In this document: piece after piece, positions 18,983 through 30,531 of the stretch
Position numbering within the stretch: the stretch's first letter is position 1
Layout of the letters: every line of letters begins with the position of its first letter
Source: Prunus persica
Taxonomy: Eukaryota > Streptophyta > Magnoliopsida > Rosales > Rosaceae
Length of the DNA: 64,000 bases
Assembly: GCF_000346465.2 (NCBI RefSeq)
Contig: NC_034009.1
Span: 40,496,370 to 40,560,369, forward strand
Reading direction: 5' to 3'
Notes under the pieces: generated by a model
Told to the model about the DNA's origin: nothing
The model's database searches: none
The model's input: only the letters and a program-made list of their open reading frames with translations
Translations under genes and position numbers: made by a program

Positions 18983-19498
18983 CTACGACAAATTGAGCCG
19001 CAGAAGCTTCAGCAGCACGCTTGCAGCTTCATCGGTGCTTGAAGGGGCGCTCTTCTTTGCGAAGAACGACGGCAGAGGTAGGGACTCCGGGGGAGGCGCA
19101 GCTATACACGACGACGACCCGGCGTAGAACCCGGAAGCCCAGTTCCGTTCCGGAACCTTCTTCGAGTCAGGACCCATCCGGCTGGTGGATCCGAGATCCG
19201 GAACCTGGGGATTGGGATTCTGCTTCTGTGGTGACCGAACCGGAGTCGCTTTGGGGATTTCGTCGCCGCGTTTTAGGATTTTGACCTGGCCCATGACGAT
19301 ATTCTTGGGGGCTGCGGGTTTCTGGACCGGAGAGGGTGAGTTGTTGTTGGGCCGGGTCGGCCTTCGCTTCTTCCGGTCGGTTTGGGGAGAGGTTCTGACC
19401 CGATTAGGGTTAGGGTTTCGATTGGGATTCATCAGCGCTTGCTGAGGTGAGAGAGAGTCTTTGAGGCAATTCTGGGGACTGAGAACTTGAACACCCAT
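18983..19498 (-). CDS. PNRC-motif proline-rich protein, tandem copy 1
   Basis: Single-exon 171-aa protein rich in Pro, Ser, Asn and Lys. Order of features: MGVQVLSPQNCLKDS N-terminus, a basic stretch with KKRRPTRPNN, the conserved block MGQVKILKRGDEIP, then FYAGSSSCIAAPPPESLPLP followed by SFF, and a helical end SVLLKLLRLNLS. The YAG-x-PP-x-LPxPSFF segment matches the proline-rich nuclear receptor coactivator (PNRC) motif. In animals this motif binds decapping factor DCP1; that role in this plant protein is inference. A near-identical paralogue lies 2.95 kb upstream on the same strand. Compared with it, this copy lacks about 11 residues in the KMVPIPPKQTKFPEPN region. The start ATG is conserved in both copies. 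Confidence 0.8.
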   Translation of the reverse strand: MGVQVLSPQNCLKDSLSPQQALMNPNRNPNPNRVRTSPQTDRKKRRPTRPNNNSPSPVQKPAAPKNIVMGQVKILKRGDEIPKATPVRSPQKQNPNPQVPDLGSTSRMGPDSKKVPERNWASGFYAGSSSCIAAPPPESLPLPSFFAKKSAPSSTDEAASVLLKLLRLNLS

Positions 19499-20284
19499 CT
19501 AAAATCTCACAAAATCAGATCCAAAAATTCGAGCTCTTGCTACGAAAGAGAAGGAGGAAATGAAAAACTTTGGGAATTTACAGAGAGAAATGTGACTGTG
19601 TGAAGATTGGGAAGGAAGTAGGGTTGAGTTTTATAGGGGAAGATAAGAGACCTGAAGGGAATAGGAGTAGGAAAAGCGACAAAAGGCGGTAGTGTATAAT
19701 AGAATCCACTTTCATCAACCCCCCCTTGGGGGTTTCCTTCCTACACCGGTTTTTAGCCATCATTATTGTTTCCCTTCACGAATCTCAATTAGGTTTCCTT
19801 TCCTTTTCTTTTTAGGAAAACGATTACGTTTCCCAAAACACATTTTGGTATTATTATTTTCTTAGTGATTTAGAATTCAAACTTTTCTTGTTGAGGAAGA
19901 AAGTGCCCGAAATTAGATATTATGTTGTTTTTAGGTTTCCTAAAACACATTTGTTATTTTTTAAAGTGACTTAAAATTCAAACTTTTCTTTTTGAAGAAG
20001 AAGGGACCCAACTTTTAAATGTGTTACCAAAATTCCTTATTATTGTGTTTATCACAACTCCTATTCTTAAGTAATTATTACAAATTCTGAAAACTTCTTC
20101 GGATGCTTCTCATAGCTCAGCATCCGAGACCAGCAGCACAACCAATAACAACCACCATAATTTTCCCTAGCAAAGCATGGGTTTCAATTTAGGAGCTTCT
20201 CCGCTTAACCAGTACTTAGCTGCAGACCCTTCCATCGGCATGGATTATGTTTTTGGGAAGTCATCTGCTTTTGTTTACCCTTAC
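19499..20284. other. Intergenic between PNRC-motif copies
   Basis: It holds the leader and promoter of copy 1 (19499 to about 19780) and then the 3' part of duplicated unit 2. I see no gene. Confidence 0.5.
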
Positions 20285-21185
20285 AATCCATTTGGTTCGC
20301 ATATTGAAACTCTTGAGAATGAATTTCCCATGTTTAATCTCATGAGTTGAGAATAGAGGATGCTCAGTCCTATATTTGTAAAAGTTGAGAAATGAGGATT
20401 ATGAAAGGTCATTTTATCACATTCCCATTGGTTTGTGGAGTATTAGGAATTAAAATTGTTCATCTTTCCAACAATATTCTTATCTTTTTTTTTTTAATTA
20501 AAGAGAAATAAATACGAAGAGTTTTTCTAAGAGTAAAATATGGTATTTTAAAAATAAGATATGGGTAAGTTAGCCATAAAAATTTGAATTAAATGCTTTC
20601 CCATGTGGGGGAAAACAAATTCCCAAGCTCAGCCAGGGTATGAAATTCCCTTTACATGGGAAGTCAACACCCACGAGTCTATAATTGCATTTCCAATAGT
20701 GTACTTACTAAACATGCGAATGGAATTTCAAACTAATTCTCAAATTCCCAAATTTTGAACTAAACGAGACATTATGGTGTGTTTGGTTCAGGGAAAATGG
20801 GGCTTGGGATAGGAAATTAGAATTTTCTCATGTTTTATAAACCGAGTCATAGAAAATGATTGCCTGACACATGAGAAACTAGGAAAAATTAAACTCTCAA
20901 ACCCCTGAGGTGAGCATTAAATGCACATTTTTATGACTATTTTGTCCAATTCACAATTTATCACTTTGACTATTCTTTTATTTTATTCAATTCATATTTT
21001 TAAAATGGGTATACTTTATATTAAATTTGTTTTATATTTATACACAAACCAAACATAAAAAATTAAATTCAATAATTTTTCACCTTCCCAATATTACCAA
21101 ACATAGAAAAAGAATCATCCTATCATCCATATCTCATCTCTTGTAAAAGACATTGAAAATGATTTCCCATCAAATCTTTTGATCG
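20285..21185. mobile_element. Inserted MITE-like DNA in duplicated unit 2 (ends approximate)
   Basis: Unit 1 runs directly from CATCTGCTTTTCTTTACC to GCTTTTACTTTTGACAGC (about 18350-18420). Unit 2 has about 900 extra bases at the same place. The extra DNA has imperfect inverted ends near 20289 (ATTTGGTTCGC) and 20765 (GAACTAAACGAG). A second TTTGGTTCA-type terminus begins at 20783, with ACCAAACATAG near 21100. This suggests two adjacent non-autonomous TIR elements. Exact boundaries and target duplications were not resolved. Confidence 0.4.
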
Positions 21186-21939
21186 ACAGAACTGCTTTTG
21201 TCCTTTTGCTTTTGATAACTCCAACCCAACCCAAACCACAAAGTCTCCATAAATAACCATACAAGTTCAACAAAACCAAACAGAGTCCAGTGAAATTCTG
21301 AGGTAAACATTTGATTTACTACCTTCACCAAGAAGTTCCAAGTTAGAACCCATGTTCATCATAATCTGTCAGCAATTGAACTTTCCCAGAAGTCGATTCC
21401 CCACAAATTTCCATCAAACACCTCATACATACACAACACAGCCATCTCCAAACCCCAAATTTAATCACAAGAACAAGATAAAGGAAATTAAGAGTGCAAA
21501 AGAGCAGACAAAACACCAATGGAATTAAAAACCAAATTAGACTTAACAAATTGCTTGCAACTACATCGTAAAAACTTGTGGATACATGTACACAAAATAT
21601 ACCCTTATTTAACAGAAACAGCTCCTAAAAAACTATACCTCTCAACCTTAAATAGTACGACACAAAAATAAAAGCAACCCAACCCTAATTTAATTGAAAA
21701 CAAAATGCTAAAAATTGGAGCCAACCCAAGTTACCAACTACTGCTGCACATAATTAAAATCCCTAACCCATAAATTAATCTAAAAAGAAGAAAAAGCGTT
21801 AGGTCGAATTGTGACCTCATCCATCTCTCTTCCCACGAAAAAATAAGGGGAAGGGCGATAATCACACAACACGAACATTAGCCAAACGCGGTCTCTACAC
21901 TGCTGCACATGCTTGGTCCGCCATGGACCGGCGACCCTT

Positions 21940-22479
21940 CTACGACAAATTGAGCCGCAGAAGTTTAAGCAGCACGCTTGCAGCTTCATCGGTGCTTGAA
22001 GGGGCGCTCTTCTTTGCGAAGAACGACGGCAGAGGTAGGGAACTCGGGGGAGGCGCAGCTATGCACGACGACGACCCGGCGTAGAACCCGGAAGCCCAGT
22101 TCGGCTCCGGGAACTTGGTCTGCTTCGGAGGAATCGGTACCATCTTCGGGTCAGGACCCATCCGGCTGGTGGATCCGAGATCCGGAACTTGGGGATGGAG
22201 ATTCTGCTTCGGTGGTGGCTGAATCGGGGCCGCTTTGGGGATTTCCTCGCCGCGTTTTAGTATTTTGACCTGGCCCATCACGACATTCTTGGGGGCAGCG
22301 GGTTTCTGGACCTGCGGGGTTGGGTGGTTGTTGGGCCTGGTCGGCCTTCGCTTAGTCCGGTCGGCTTGTGGGGAGGTTCTGACCCGATTAGGGTTAGGGC
22401 TTCGATTGGAATTCATCAGTACTTGAGGTGAGACAGAGTCTTTGAGGCAATTCTGGGGACTGAGAACTTTAACACCCAT
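21940..22479 (-). CDS. PNRC-motif proline-rich protein, tandem copy 2
   Basis: Single-exon 179-aa paralogue of the gene at 18983-19498. Features are the same: MGVKVLSPQNCLKDS start, basic region, MGQVKILKRGEEIP block, the PNRC motif GFYAGSSSCIAAPPPSSLPL with PSFFAKK following, and the same C-terminus SVLLKLLRLNLS. It differs by scattered substitutions and by a short PIPPKQTKFPEPN stretch missing from copy 1. Both copies keep an intact frame, so both may be expressed. The decapping-related role is inferred from the motif only. Confidence 0.8.
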   Translation of the reverse strand: MGVKVLSPQNCLKDSVSPQVLMNSNRSPNPNRVRTSPQADRTKRRPTRPNNHPTPQVQKPAAPKNVVMGQVKILKRGEEIPKAAPIQPPPKQNLHPQVPDLGSTSRMGPDPKMVPIPPKQTKFPEPNWASGFYAGSSSCIAAPPPSSLPLPSFFAKKSAPSSTDEAASVLLKLLRLNLS

Positions 22480-24295
22480 ATAAAATCTAACAAAATCAGA
22501 TCCAAAAATTCGAGCTTTTGGAGCTCTTGCAACGAAAGAGAAGGAGAAAATTACAAACTTTGGGGCTCTTGAGAGCCAAGGGGAATTTACAGAGAGAAGG
22601 GAAAACGAAGATGAGACAGTGTGAAGATTGGGAATGAGGGAGGGCTGTGTTTTATAGGGAAAGGAAGGGGAAGATACCTTAAGGCAATTCGAGTAGGGAA
22701 AGCGACAAAAGGCGGTAGAGTATAATAAAACCCACTCTCATTGTTTTCGATTTACTTTTTCCCTTCAACAATTAGGTTTCCTTTTTCTTTTTTGTTTTGA
22801 GGAAAACAATTTAGGTAAGTTTCTAAAACTAAAACACATTTTTTTAAATTATTTTTAAAAGTGATTTTTAAATTCGAAGTTTTCTTTTTCAAGAAGTAAG
22901 GACCCGACTTTTATTATTTGGTTGGAACCACATAAAATGTACTATCAAAATTCGTTATATTTTATATACCAATATTATTAGTGAAAAGATGCACATAATA
23001 ATTGAATTTATAATCACGTGAATTATAAGTCGTTTATATTATAACTTTTTGATAGTCCACAATTAAAGTACAAGGTTTAATTGGTTTAGAAATTTATTTT
23101 GAGATTGAAAATTATAGGGTTTTTTTTTAAATCCCAATATTCAATAGCAACTAAATATTAATTCCATTAACTTCTTTGTTTCCATCAAATCCAAACACGA
23201 TTTACATGATATTGTTTATGCGCGTGATCTGAAGCGCGTAGGAGACATATAGCTCCCTTCCTGTTTTCTTCTATTTTTTTGGTGACGGGAAGTATCATTG
23301 AAGGCCCTTTACCTAAAACGCTGCTTTAATTCGTGATGACGGGCGTGTGACGTGGGTTCGAAACCACCGCTGGCATGATTATCCACGGCCTTAGTTCTTG
23401 CGCCTTATTTTTGGAAGGAACTACCACAATGCCCCTATCAAATATGATTTTCTTTTTTCTTTTAATTCCCGTACTAGTAATATTGCAAAATAAAAACGTT
23501 TTTCCGATCGAAATAAGAAGCCTCAATCCTTGTAAATTAGGAATTGGACAATGTTAGTCAAACAGACACGTGTCTAGAACCTAACAGTGACACTTGTACC
23601 AATAAGAAGACGCCACTTCACATAACAAATGGCAATCCTGTCAAGTACTGCAGCCCATAATACCTTTTTATTCAACCATTAACATGTTGACACATATATT
23701 TATAATTAAATAAGAAAGTAATATTAAAGATCGGTTAGGTACGGGTTTCCATGGGTAAATGATATCCTCACCCGTTCCTTTATCTGATATTTTCAGTATG
23801 GGTCGGATGGGTTAAATTAATAATTAAAAAAATTTATATATAAAACAAAAAATAAAGAAAAATAAAATATTTAAAATATCAGAAAATACTTTTAATTAAT
23901 ATAAATATTAAAAATTAAAAATATTAATTAAATAAAAATAATATGATAAATTCACATTTGATCATGAAATGACTAAGTTTGCATCAAAATTTCTGGTGCT
24001 TGTGAGTGGATCGGTTGCCTCCACTATACTGCTTCTTTCAAAAGGATGTAAACATTTTGTGAGATGAATGAATTTCATATCCTTTTTTTGTTGGAAAAAT
24101 ATAAAAAAGATAAATTCTTTTTGAATCTTCCATGTATTTTTATATTCAAGTACTTTTACTTAGTGGCGTAGATTTGGCCCAAAATTAAGCACCATTCATT
24201 GCAATTGAAAATTGTATAGAACTGAAAGTCCTTAAACATTGTTATCCCGAAAAATATTTTCATAAAGGAAAATGTTAAATTTATTATATTTTTAT
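22480..24295. other. Gene-free stretch upstream of PNRC copy 2
   Basis: The first about 250 bp are the leader and promoter of copy 2. The rest is AT-rich, with a stretch near 23735-23830 of the GGGTA/ACCCG-rich type (GGTACGGGTTTCCATGGG) often seen in decayed plant repeats. No coding signal is seen. Confidence 0.5.
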
Positions 24296-24305
24296 ATCAT
24301 ATTAT

Positions 24306-24704
24306 CAGTCCTGATCTCTTGGACCACAGGAGTCCAAGAGATTGTGATCACTCATGTGATGAATAGAATTAATAGATTCAAAATGTTCTCTTGTGAAGCT
24401 ATTTAAAGGGATTGCANNNNNNNNNNNNNNNNNNNNNNNNNNNNNNNNNNNNNNNNNNNNNNNNNNNNNNNNNNNNNNNNNNNNNNNNNNNNNNNNNNNN
24501 NNNNNNNNNNNNNNNNACGTCCCGGAGCTATGACCCACGATTACGCGCTGTTAACTGCAATTGGTCACGTATAGTGGTGAAAATATGTAAGGATTGTTAT
24601 ACCTTTACATATCGGAGTAAAGTAAAATGTGACCCTTTTTATTTTATCCAACGGAGAGTGAGCACAAATCTCTTGGACTCCTGTGGTCCAAGAAATCGAG
24701 ACTG
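24306..24704. mobile_element. TIR element (Mutator-like by target duplication) containing the assembly gap
   Basis: The left end CAGTCCTGATCTCTTGGACC and the right end (reverse complement CAGTCTCGATTTCTTGGACC) form terminal inverted repeats of about 39 bp with a few mismatches. The perfect 10-bp direct repeat ATCATATTAT flanks both sides (24296-24305 and 24705-24714). Each terminus also contains its own palindrome, CTCTTGGAC...GTCCAAGAG with a 7-base loop. A 9-10 bp target duplication suggests Mutator-type mobilisation. The interior has no coding signal and includes 100 Ns, so true length is unknown. Confidence 0.8.
24417..24516. other. Assembly gap (100 N)
   Basis: Exactly 100 unresolved bases, the conventional size for a gap of unknown length. 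It lies inside the TIR element. Confidence 0.99.
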
Positions 24705-24714
24705 ATCATATTAT

Positions 24715-27700
24715 ATATCACATCTTTAATAGAGATGAGTGAGGCTCATCTCTATTACAAATATATGACAAGTCTAACATTACCTCTCCATGAAAATATG
24801 CAATCAACTTGGTTTGACCTTTGACCTCTTGATTTTTATTCAAAGACACATATTCGGTTTCAAACTGCCCTGGTCAGCAGTCAACTTCGGCACAACGAAG
24901 GTTACGAGTCTTTTGACAAAGGCAGCGACCCAGATTCAGGAAACTAGGCCCAACTTGGTAATTAAACCCAAAATGAGAGGCAATCATTTAGAAGCCAAAA
25001 GACAAAGGAAGGGAATAAGAAAGAATCCCGTGTGCTCGAGACAACAAACGCATCAGACCGAAAAAAAAGAGAGACAACAAACGCACACATCAGTCTACTT
25101 CCTACCCGAATAAAAATCAATAGGTCCACGTGTCGCGAGTATATTTAATTGGATGGTGTAGACGTGGAATGAGGACAGATGGCAGCTGGCCCAACCAACT
25201 TGCAAAGGATGGTTCAACTCCAACTGGGCCGCATTTCTCTATAACCTGTTGCCAAGCTGGAACTTAGGATGGCATCTGCTGGCCGTAAATTAAACAGAAT
25301 AGAGCTAGTCTCAATTCAAAATTTCTCCCAAACAAAAGAAAAAAAGAAAGAAAAAAAAATCGTAGAGGTAGACACGGTTCGGTTTAACTGTATTTAACCC
25401 TCAAATAGGAAATCTAATCAATGTAATATCATGATTTAGCGTAGGCGGTTTTCATATAGGATAAATCGAATCAAACCCAACGAAACAAATTTTGGTTTGG
25501 TGCGGTTATGTCTAAGATTACATACGTTTAGTGCAAAAGCCGAATCGAACAGCTTGAATTGATTTGATTTGGTTAAGCCGGTTTGAACAAATCCGGGCTT
25601 TTTTTATTATTGGCCGGATGTGGACCTCATGATCATCATTATGACATCCCAACATGTGCAAGCCCTTGGTTTTTTTATATCTAAATGGGCCAATTTGTTC
25701 TGGAGTATGATTCTAATAAAGGATTTGGTCAAACTTGGGGCCAATTTGTCTGCAACCCAAATTTTCCAAGAGCCATTTTGTCAAACTTGTCAGATTTATA
25801 TACCGGGTTTGGTGCCTACAATTAGTTTGGATTGAATTGGATAACTCTAGTAAGCTATAATTGTGTTACAACTTGGCCCGCATTGTTCCTTTCTCCAAAT
25901 GAAATAAATATACAAAATAGAAAATTACAAACTAAAAGTTTACGTTTATACACCAAACCTTATCTTACTTATTCAGACCACCGACATTGGGCATGCGCCA
26001 GCCCTCGTACATGATCTTTCAACTTGGAGACCAGTGTTTTTAGTAAACAATTACCCGAACTTTGGGGTTTAAAAATGAGTGAGAGGTTTCCCTAGATAAA
26101 CAAACATGATTTCCTTGTCTAAAATAAAAAAAAATTATAAATTACAAAAAAATAATATTGTACACATTCCCGTTCACCCACACTACATGGAGCGGGTGGC
26201 AACAAATTCCCCGCCCCACGACGAGCAGGTGAACATGACTGATAATGTATGTGTAGCAAAGGGCCACGTATGGGCTGTAAGTTGAGGGAAAGTCGGGTTT
26301 TTTTAATTTATTGGTCAATCAATGAGAGAAGATTGCGTTGGCAAAAGGCCCAAAGTGATACTTGGTGGATAAAATTTTCCATGTGGAGCAAAATTTCATT
26401 ATATGTGTATTTAAGTGGAATATATTAATAGAAAGGATGGCAATAATTGTCCTGGATATTCATGTCACGCATTAGCAGTTTGGATTGGACAAGTATTTAT
26501 ATGAATTATTATTACATGGGTCGAAAATGAAAAATGTCGGTGGTAACGAAATCAATGATCACTACATAATTTTATTCCCTAATTTTTCTGAGTGTGTGTG
26601 TACTGGCTGCTGCCACACTGATCAATACTGAAGATTGTACATCTTTATAATTTCATATATTTATACAATTTCCGACATCACTAAGTGAGACAATGAGACA
26701 TACAGACTTTTCCCAACACTTGTGCGCACGTGCTCCACGTGCTTGGAGAGACAAAGAAAGATTAAGAAAGTTTTTTTTTTATAAAAAATTTAAATTTTAA
26801 ATACAAGCAATAATCTCAACTACTTTAACTTATAATCAAACTCGTATGCAAAGCAATGACGGATGCATAGTACCTAAAAAAGGGACCTACATTGGGAAAA
26901 TAAGGGGACACGAGGAGGGAAATATGGGGAACTCGGGAGGGGATAAGGGAGGGGTCCACAACCATCTTGGTCTTTAAGTGGCTCTATCCTTGGGCGAAGA
27001 TGACAAATACAATGTCGTGGTCAATTTACTTAATTCATGTTTGTAAGAAGTTTTTTTTGAAGAAATTACGAAGCGATAAAAATTTATTAGATCAACGCAC
27101 ATAAGAGAACAAAGGACAAAGACGGTAAAATGATTAGGTTTGTTAGAAGCTTTAATGTTAAGCAAATGTTGGAATAAAGGAACAAAGAGATTGAAAATAA
27201 GATTGACACTGCTAGCTAGAGTGGTAATTAATCTAAGCTAAAGTAGGGCTTCTAATTTAAAAATAATAATAATAATCACCTTCACATCAATATTCAATAA
27301 ATTAGTTGACAATTACAAAAGACATGATTATGAATTAGATTCGATCATTCTAATTAATAATTTATCTCCCATCACTCTCATTGCTAATGTCACATTAAAA
27401 AACCAATTAGAGGTTGCTCATTCGGCAAGTTATCTGCGGGCATATATATGGCCCATTTGGCAGAAAGAAAGAAACCCACGCAAATGCATTGCTTATTTTA
27501 TCACTTTTTTTCTTTGCTCCTCAAGTAAGTAATGAATATAATCCAAGTTGATTAGAGCGAATTTGCTCCCCATTCTATATCTGAGTTTGAATCTCTCTCA
27601 CTATAATTTAGAACAGTTTAAAGTATTTATCGCTTGTAATTAGTACCATAATCGCAAATATGAGATGGCTAGCTACCAAATTGAATATATGAAATTTGTT

Positions 27701-30416
27701 GACTGATAGTTGCTTGTTTACAGACATAAAAAGACTTACTTTTCCTCCTCAACAACAAATTGGTATTTCTTAAATTAGTTGAGCGGCCTCATCATTCTGT
27801 TTGAGCTTGATGCTTTTGTCAAGTTAGTCCTGGATTTAATTAATTTACAAATTTAATTAATAAAGGAAAAAGCCATTGGTTACTAAAGTCATCTCCAAAG
27901 AAAGTTGGCTTTTAATTAGAAGACATCCATCTTTTTCACACTTTTTTCGAATCAAAAAGGAAAAAAGTTATGGCCAAAGAGAATAAGAAACGCACACAAA
28001 ATAAAAATAGAAGAAGAAGAAGAAGGTCCCGCACTCCTGCATGCACGTGAAACTTTATCTGGAAACTTCTTTTTTGCGTTTGGTTTTAATCCTGGGGCCA
28101 TGGAAAAAATTGGACTGGCCCTAAAAGATATGCTTTTGTCGCCTAAAAAAGATATAAAATAAAATCTAATTATGATTCATTTTAAAATAATTTATGGTTT
28201 TCATTATTAAGAAGATTTTGAAAAATACAATTTTACATATCTAACATGAACTCGCTGTGAATAAAGATAAAAAAAAAAACAGAAACATATAGATATGTGT
28301 GCGAGCGTGAGTCGAGAGACTAATTAACTTTATTATACAGAAAATTGGAAAAAATAATTTTGTTACTTTGATATCTATAATATAGACATGCATATTCGGT
28401 ACTATTTCATGGAGCATGTCTTTTTTCCTTTCTCCCCTTAAGAATCTTAATTTAGGTCCAATTGGTTAATGGACAACAATATATATATATATATAGACAG
28501 ATGATGATGTTGAATTTGAATAATTGATGGCATGATTACTTTTCTTAATATAATGGGGTTGAAACTGAAAAATAATCGAGTGCACTCTTATTTGAATATG
28601 TATAATTTACATTAATAATCTAACGACATAATATGTAAGATTATATGACACAATTACCTACTAGTTTGCTTGTCTTCTACCTTTTTTCTTCTTCACAAAA
28701 TATATTTGAAGTACATTATCCTTTTGTTCGGTTTCACAAGTAACCCATGCAATCAATTGCCTTACCACATACCAATAAAATATAGAAAAAAAAAGGAGAC
28801 AAAAATCCTCTTATATAATAATAAGGGTGATCATTCCAATTCATGCTATAATATTATCCAAAAAAGTTCCTTAATTAATCATCATCAATTATCTTTTTAA
28901 TTAAAAACGAAAGAAGTCTCAATCTCAAATTGGTAAAGCGAAATAATGAGTGGGATGTTTGTTTATGGTCTTGGTCTTATTTTAAATAATTTTACATGAA
29001 CAACATGCATGCAGTCTGCAGACAAGCTAAAAATGCCAAAAAAAACGGAAAACAAAAAAAGAAACCAAGAGCAACAAATTGCACCAAAGCTGGGCCTGCT
29101 TGATCATGATGATGAACATTGGAAGTCGAAGCAAACAATTTGTAATGTTACGAATTGTCAGCTATTGCATGCAGAAAGAAAGAGGATCAGACCTAATGGT
29201 CTGACTGTGACACTCTACCCACCCTTAGATCTTTGACTATTTTGTTCATCGCATGTGGGTCTCCTTCCCTATAATCCTTACCAATACAAATAAGAAAAAT
29301 AAAAGAAATAAATTCCCCATAGAATAAGCAAGGGACTAACATGGGTGCATACGAATACTAGATATATGTTACCTGTTTTTCACCAAACACGTGACAAACA
29401 AGTCTTTGTTTATATGAAATATTGGATCATTGATCTTTCCAATTTGGAAACTAGAACTAGAAGGGCGTTGGGAAAAAAGAAAAAAAAGAAGAAGTAGATG
29501 GATAATCTCATAGCCTTGATAAAGGAAAAATAAATATCATCAATGGAGTCCTGTCTAACGAAAAAATGCCTTGATTTGCAGATCAATAAGTTTGAATTCC
29601 CATCGCTCCCTCTCATTCCTAATTTTGATAAAAATAAAAAAGAAAAAGAAAAAAAGGAAGCATTTATTTGTTTTCATACTTGTGTTGCAAACATATATGA
29701 TAGTTTGGGGATGGGAATATTTTCACACCAAAAATAGCTATCTGAGGTTTGTTTAATGAATAAAGTATCTTTCACTATATTTATATAGAGAGAAAAAAGA
29801 AGTTGCCCAAACCCCCTCTCACATTGGGGGTGTGGATTGTAGAGATACAACCAGTTTTGCTATGAAAATGACTCCATCATAATATATTTCATGTGAATCT
29901 TCACTGTTGTTAATTATATCAATTTTTGTCATTATACTTGTTTTGCACACATCTGATATTCTATAAATGTATGGATATTTTTAAGAAGGAATGTATTTTT
30001 CTATTACTTATACAATTTGAAAAGTATACAAAAAAAAGAAAAAAAAACAGACATTGAAGATAGTGATTATAGTGACAAGAAAATAAAAATTATGGGTCTC
30101 ACTCACATCAATTAGTTGTATAATTTTATTTTATTTATGATTTGGAAAAGATATTATGACTGATGTTTAATGGTTTTTGACTCTCCACATGATTGGTGTG
30201 CACTGTCCCCACCCAGAACATAAAATACAGCTTTTCTCTGCAATTGCATCTTTGTTTTCCCTTTTACCTTTTGCAGATGGAAAGATAGTTTAAAAGAAGT
30301 TAAAAAGAAATGGCTACTTGCTAGAGGCAGAGAGAGAGAGTCAGAAATCAAAATATTCAAGGAGAAGGCCTGAAAGATCCAAAACACACCTCCCCACCAT
30401 TCCTAGGCTTCCCAAA

Positions 30417-30463
<47 letters not shown>

Positions 30464-30531
30464 CATTGGTTGGAACCCACAATTTGTATTTTCATGTGTT
30501 CTTAAAATTAGTAAAGCAAAAGCAAACAACA
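24715..30531. other. Long gene-free, AT-rich stretch
   Basis: No exon chain, RNA gene or intact element was found in 5.8 kb. Segments near 25370-25590 (repeated GGTTCGGTTT / GGTTTGGTGCGG) and 26160-26230 look like decayed repeats. Open frames here (e.g. 24790-25113, 28670-28900, 29009-29236) are short, compositionally AT-rich and not recognisable. The last about 200 bp include the leader of the receptor-like kinase gene. Confidence 0.5.
30424..30460. repeat. (CT)18 microsatellite upstream of the kinase start codon
   Basis: A pure CT tract about 70 bp before the ATG at 30532, probably in the 5' UTR. Pyrimidine tracts of this kind are common in plant leaders. Confidence 0.95.

Larger units (their letters stand above)
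18200..22800. repeat. Tandem segmental duplication carrying two PNRC-motif genes
   Basis: Two direct copies align by eye. Copy 1 is roughly 18200-19830 and copy 2 roughly 20100-22800. Shared stretches include AGCTGCAGACCCTTCCA (18299 and 20218), AGCAATTGAACTTTCCCAGA (18496 and 21370), the 3' flanking GCGTTAGGTCGAATTGTGAC (18839 and 21797), both coding regions, and the upstream leader. Copy 2 is longer because of extra DNA at about 20285-21185. Confidence 0.85.

Noticed and set aside
19021..19445. Open frames on the + strand across PNRC copy 1 (and the matching ones at 21978-22426)
   Set aside because: Antisense shadows of the conserved minus-strand protein, kept open by its GC-rich codons.
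24305..24705. Open frames spanning the N run
   Set aside because: They are open only because unknown bases cannot create stops.
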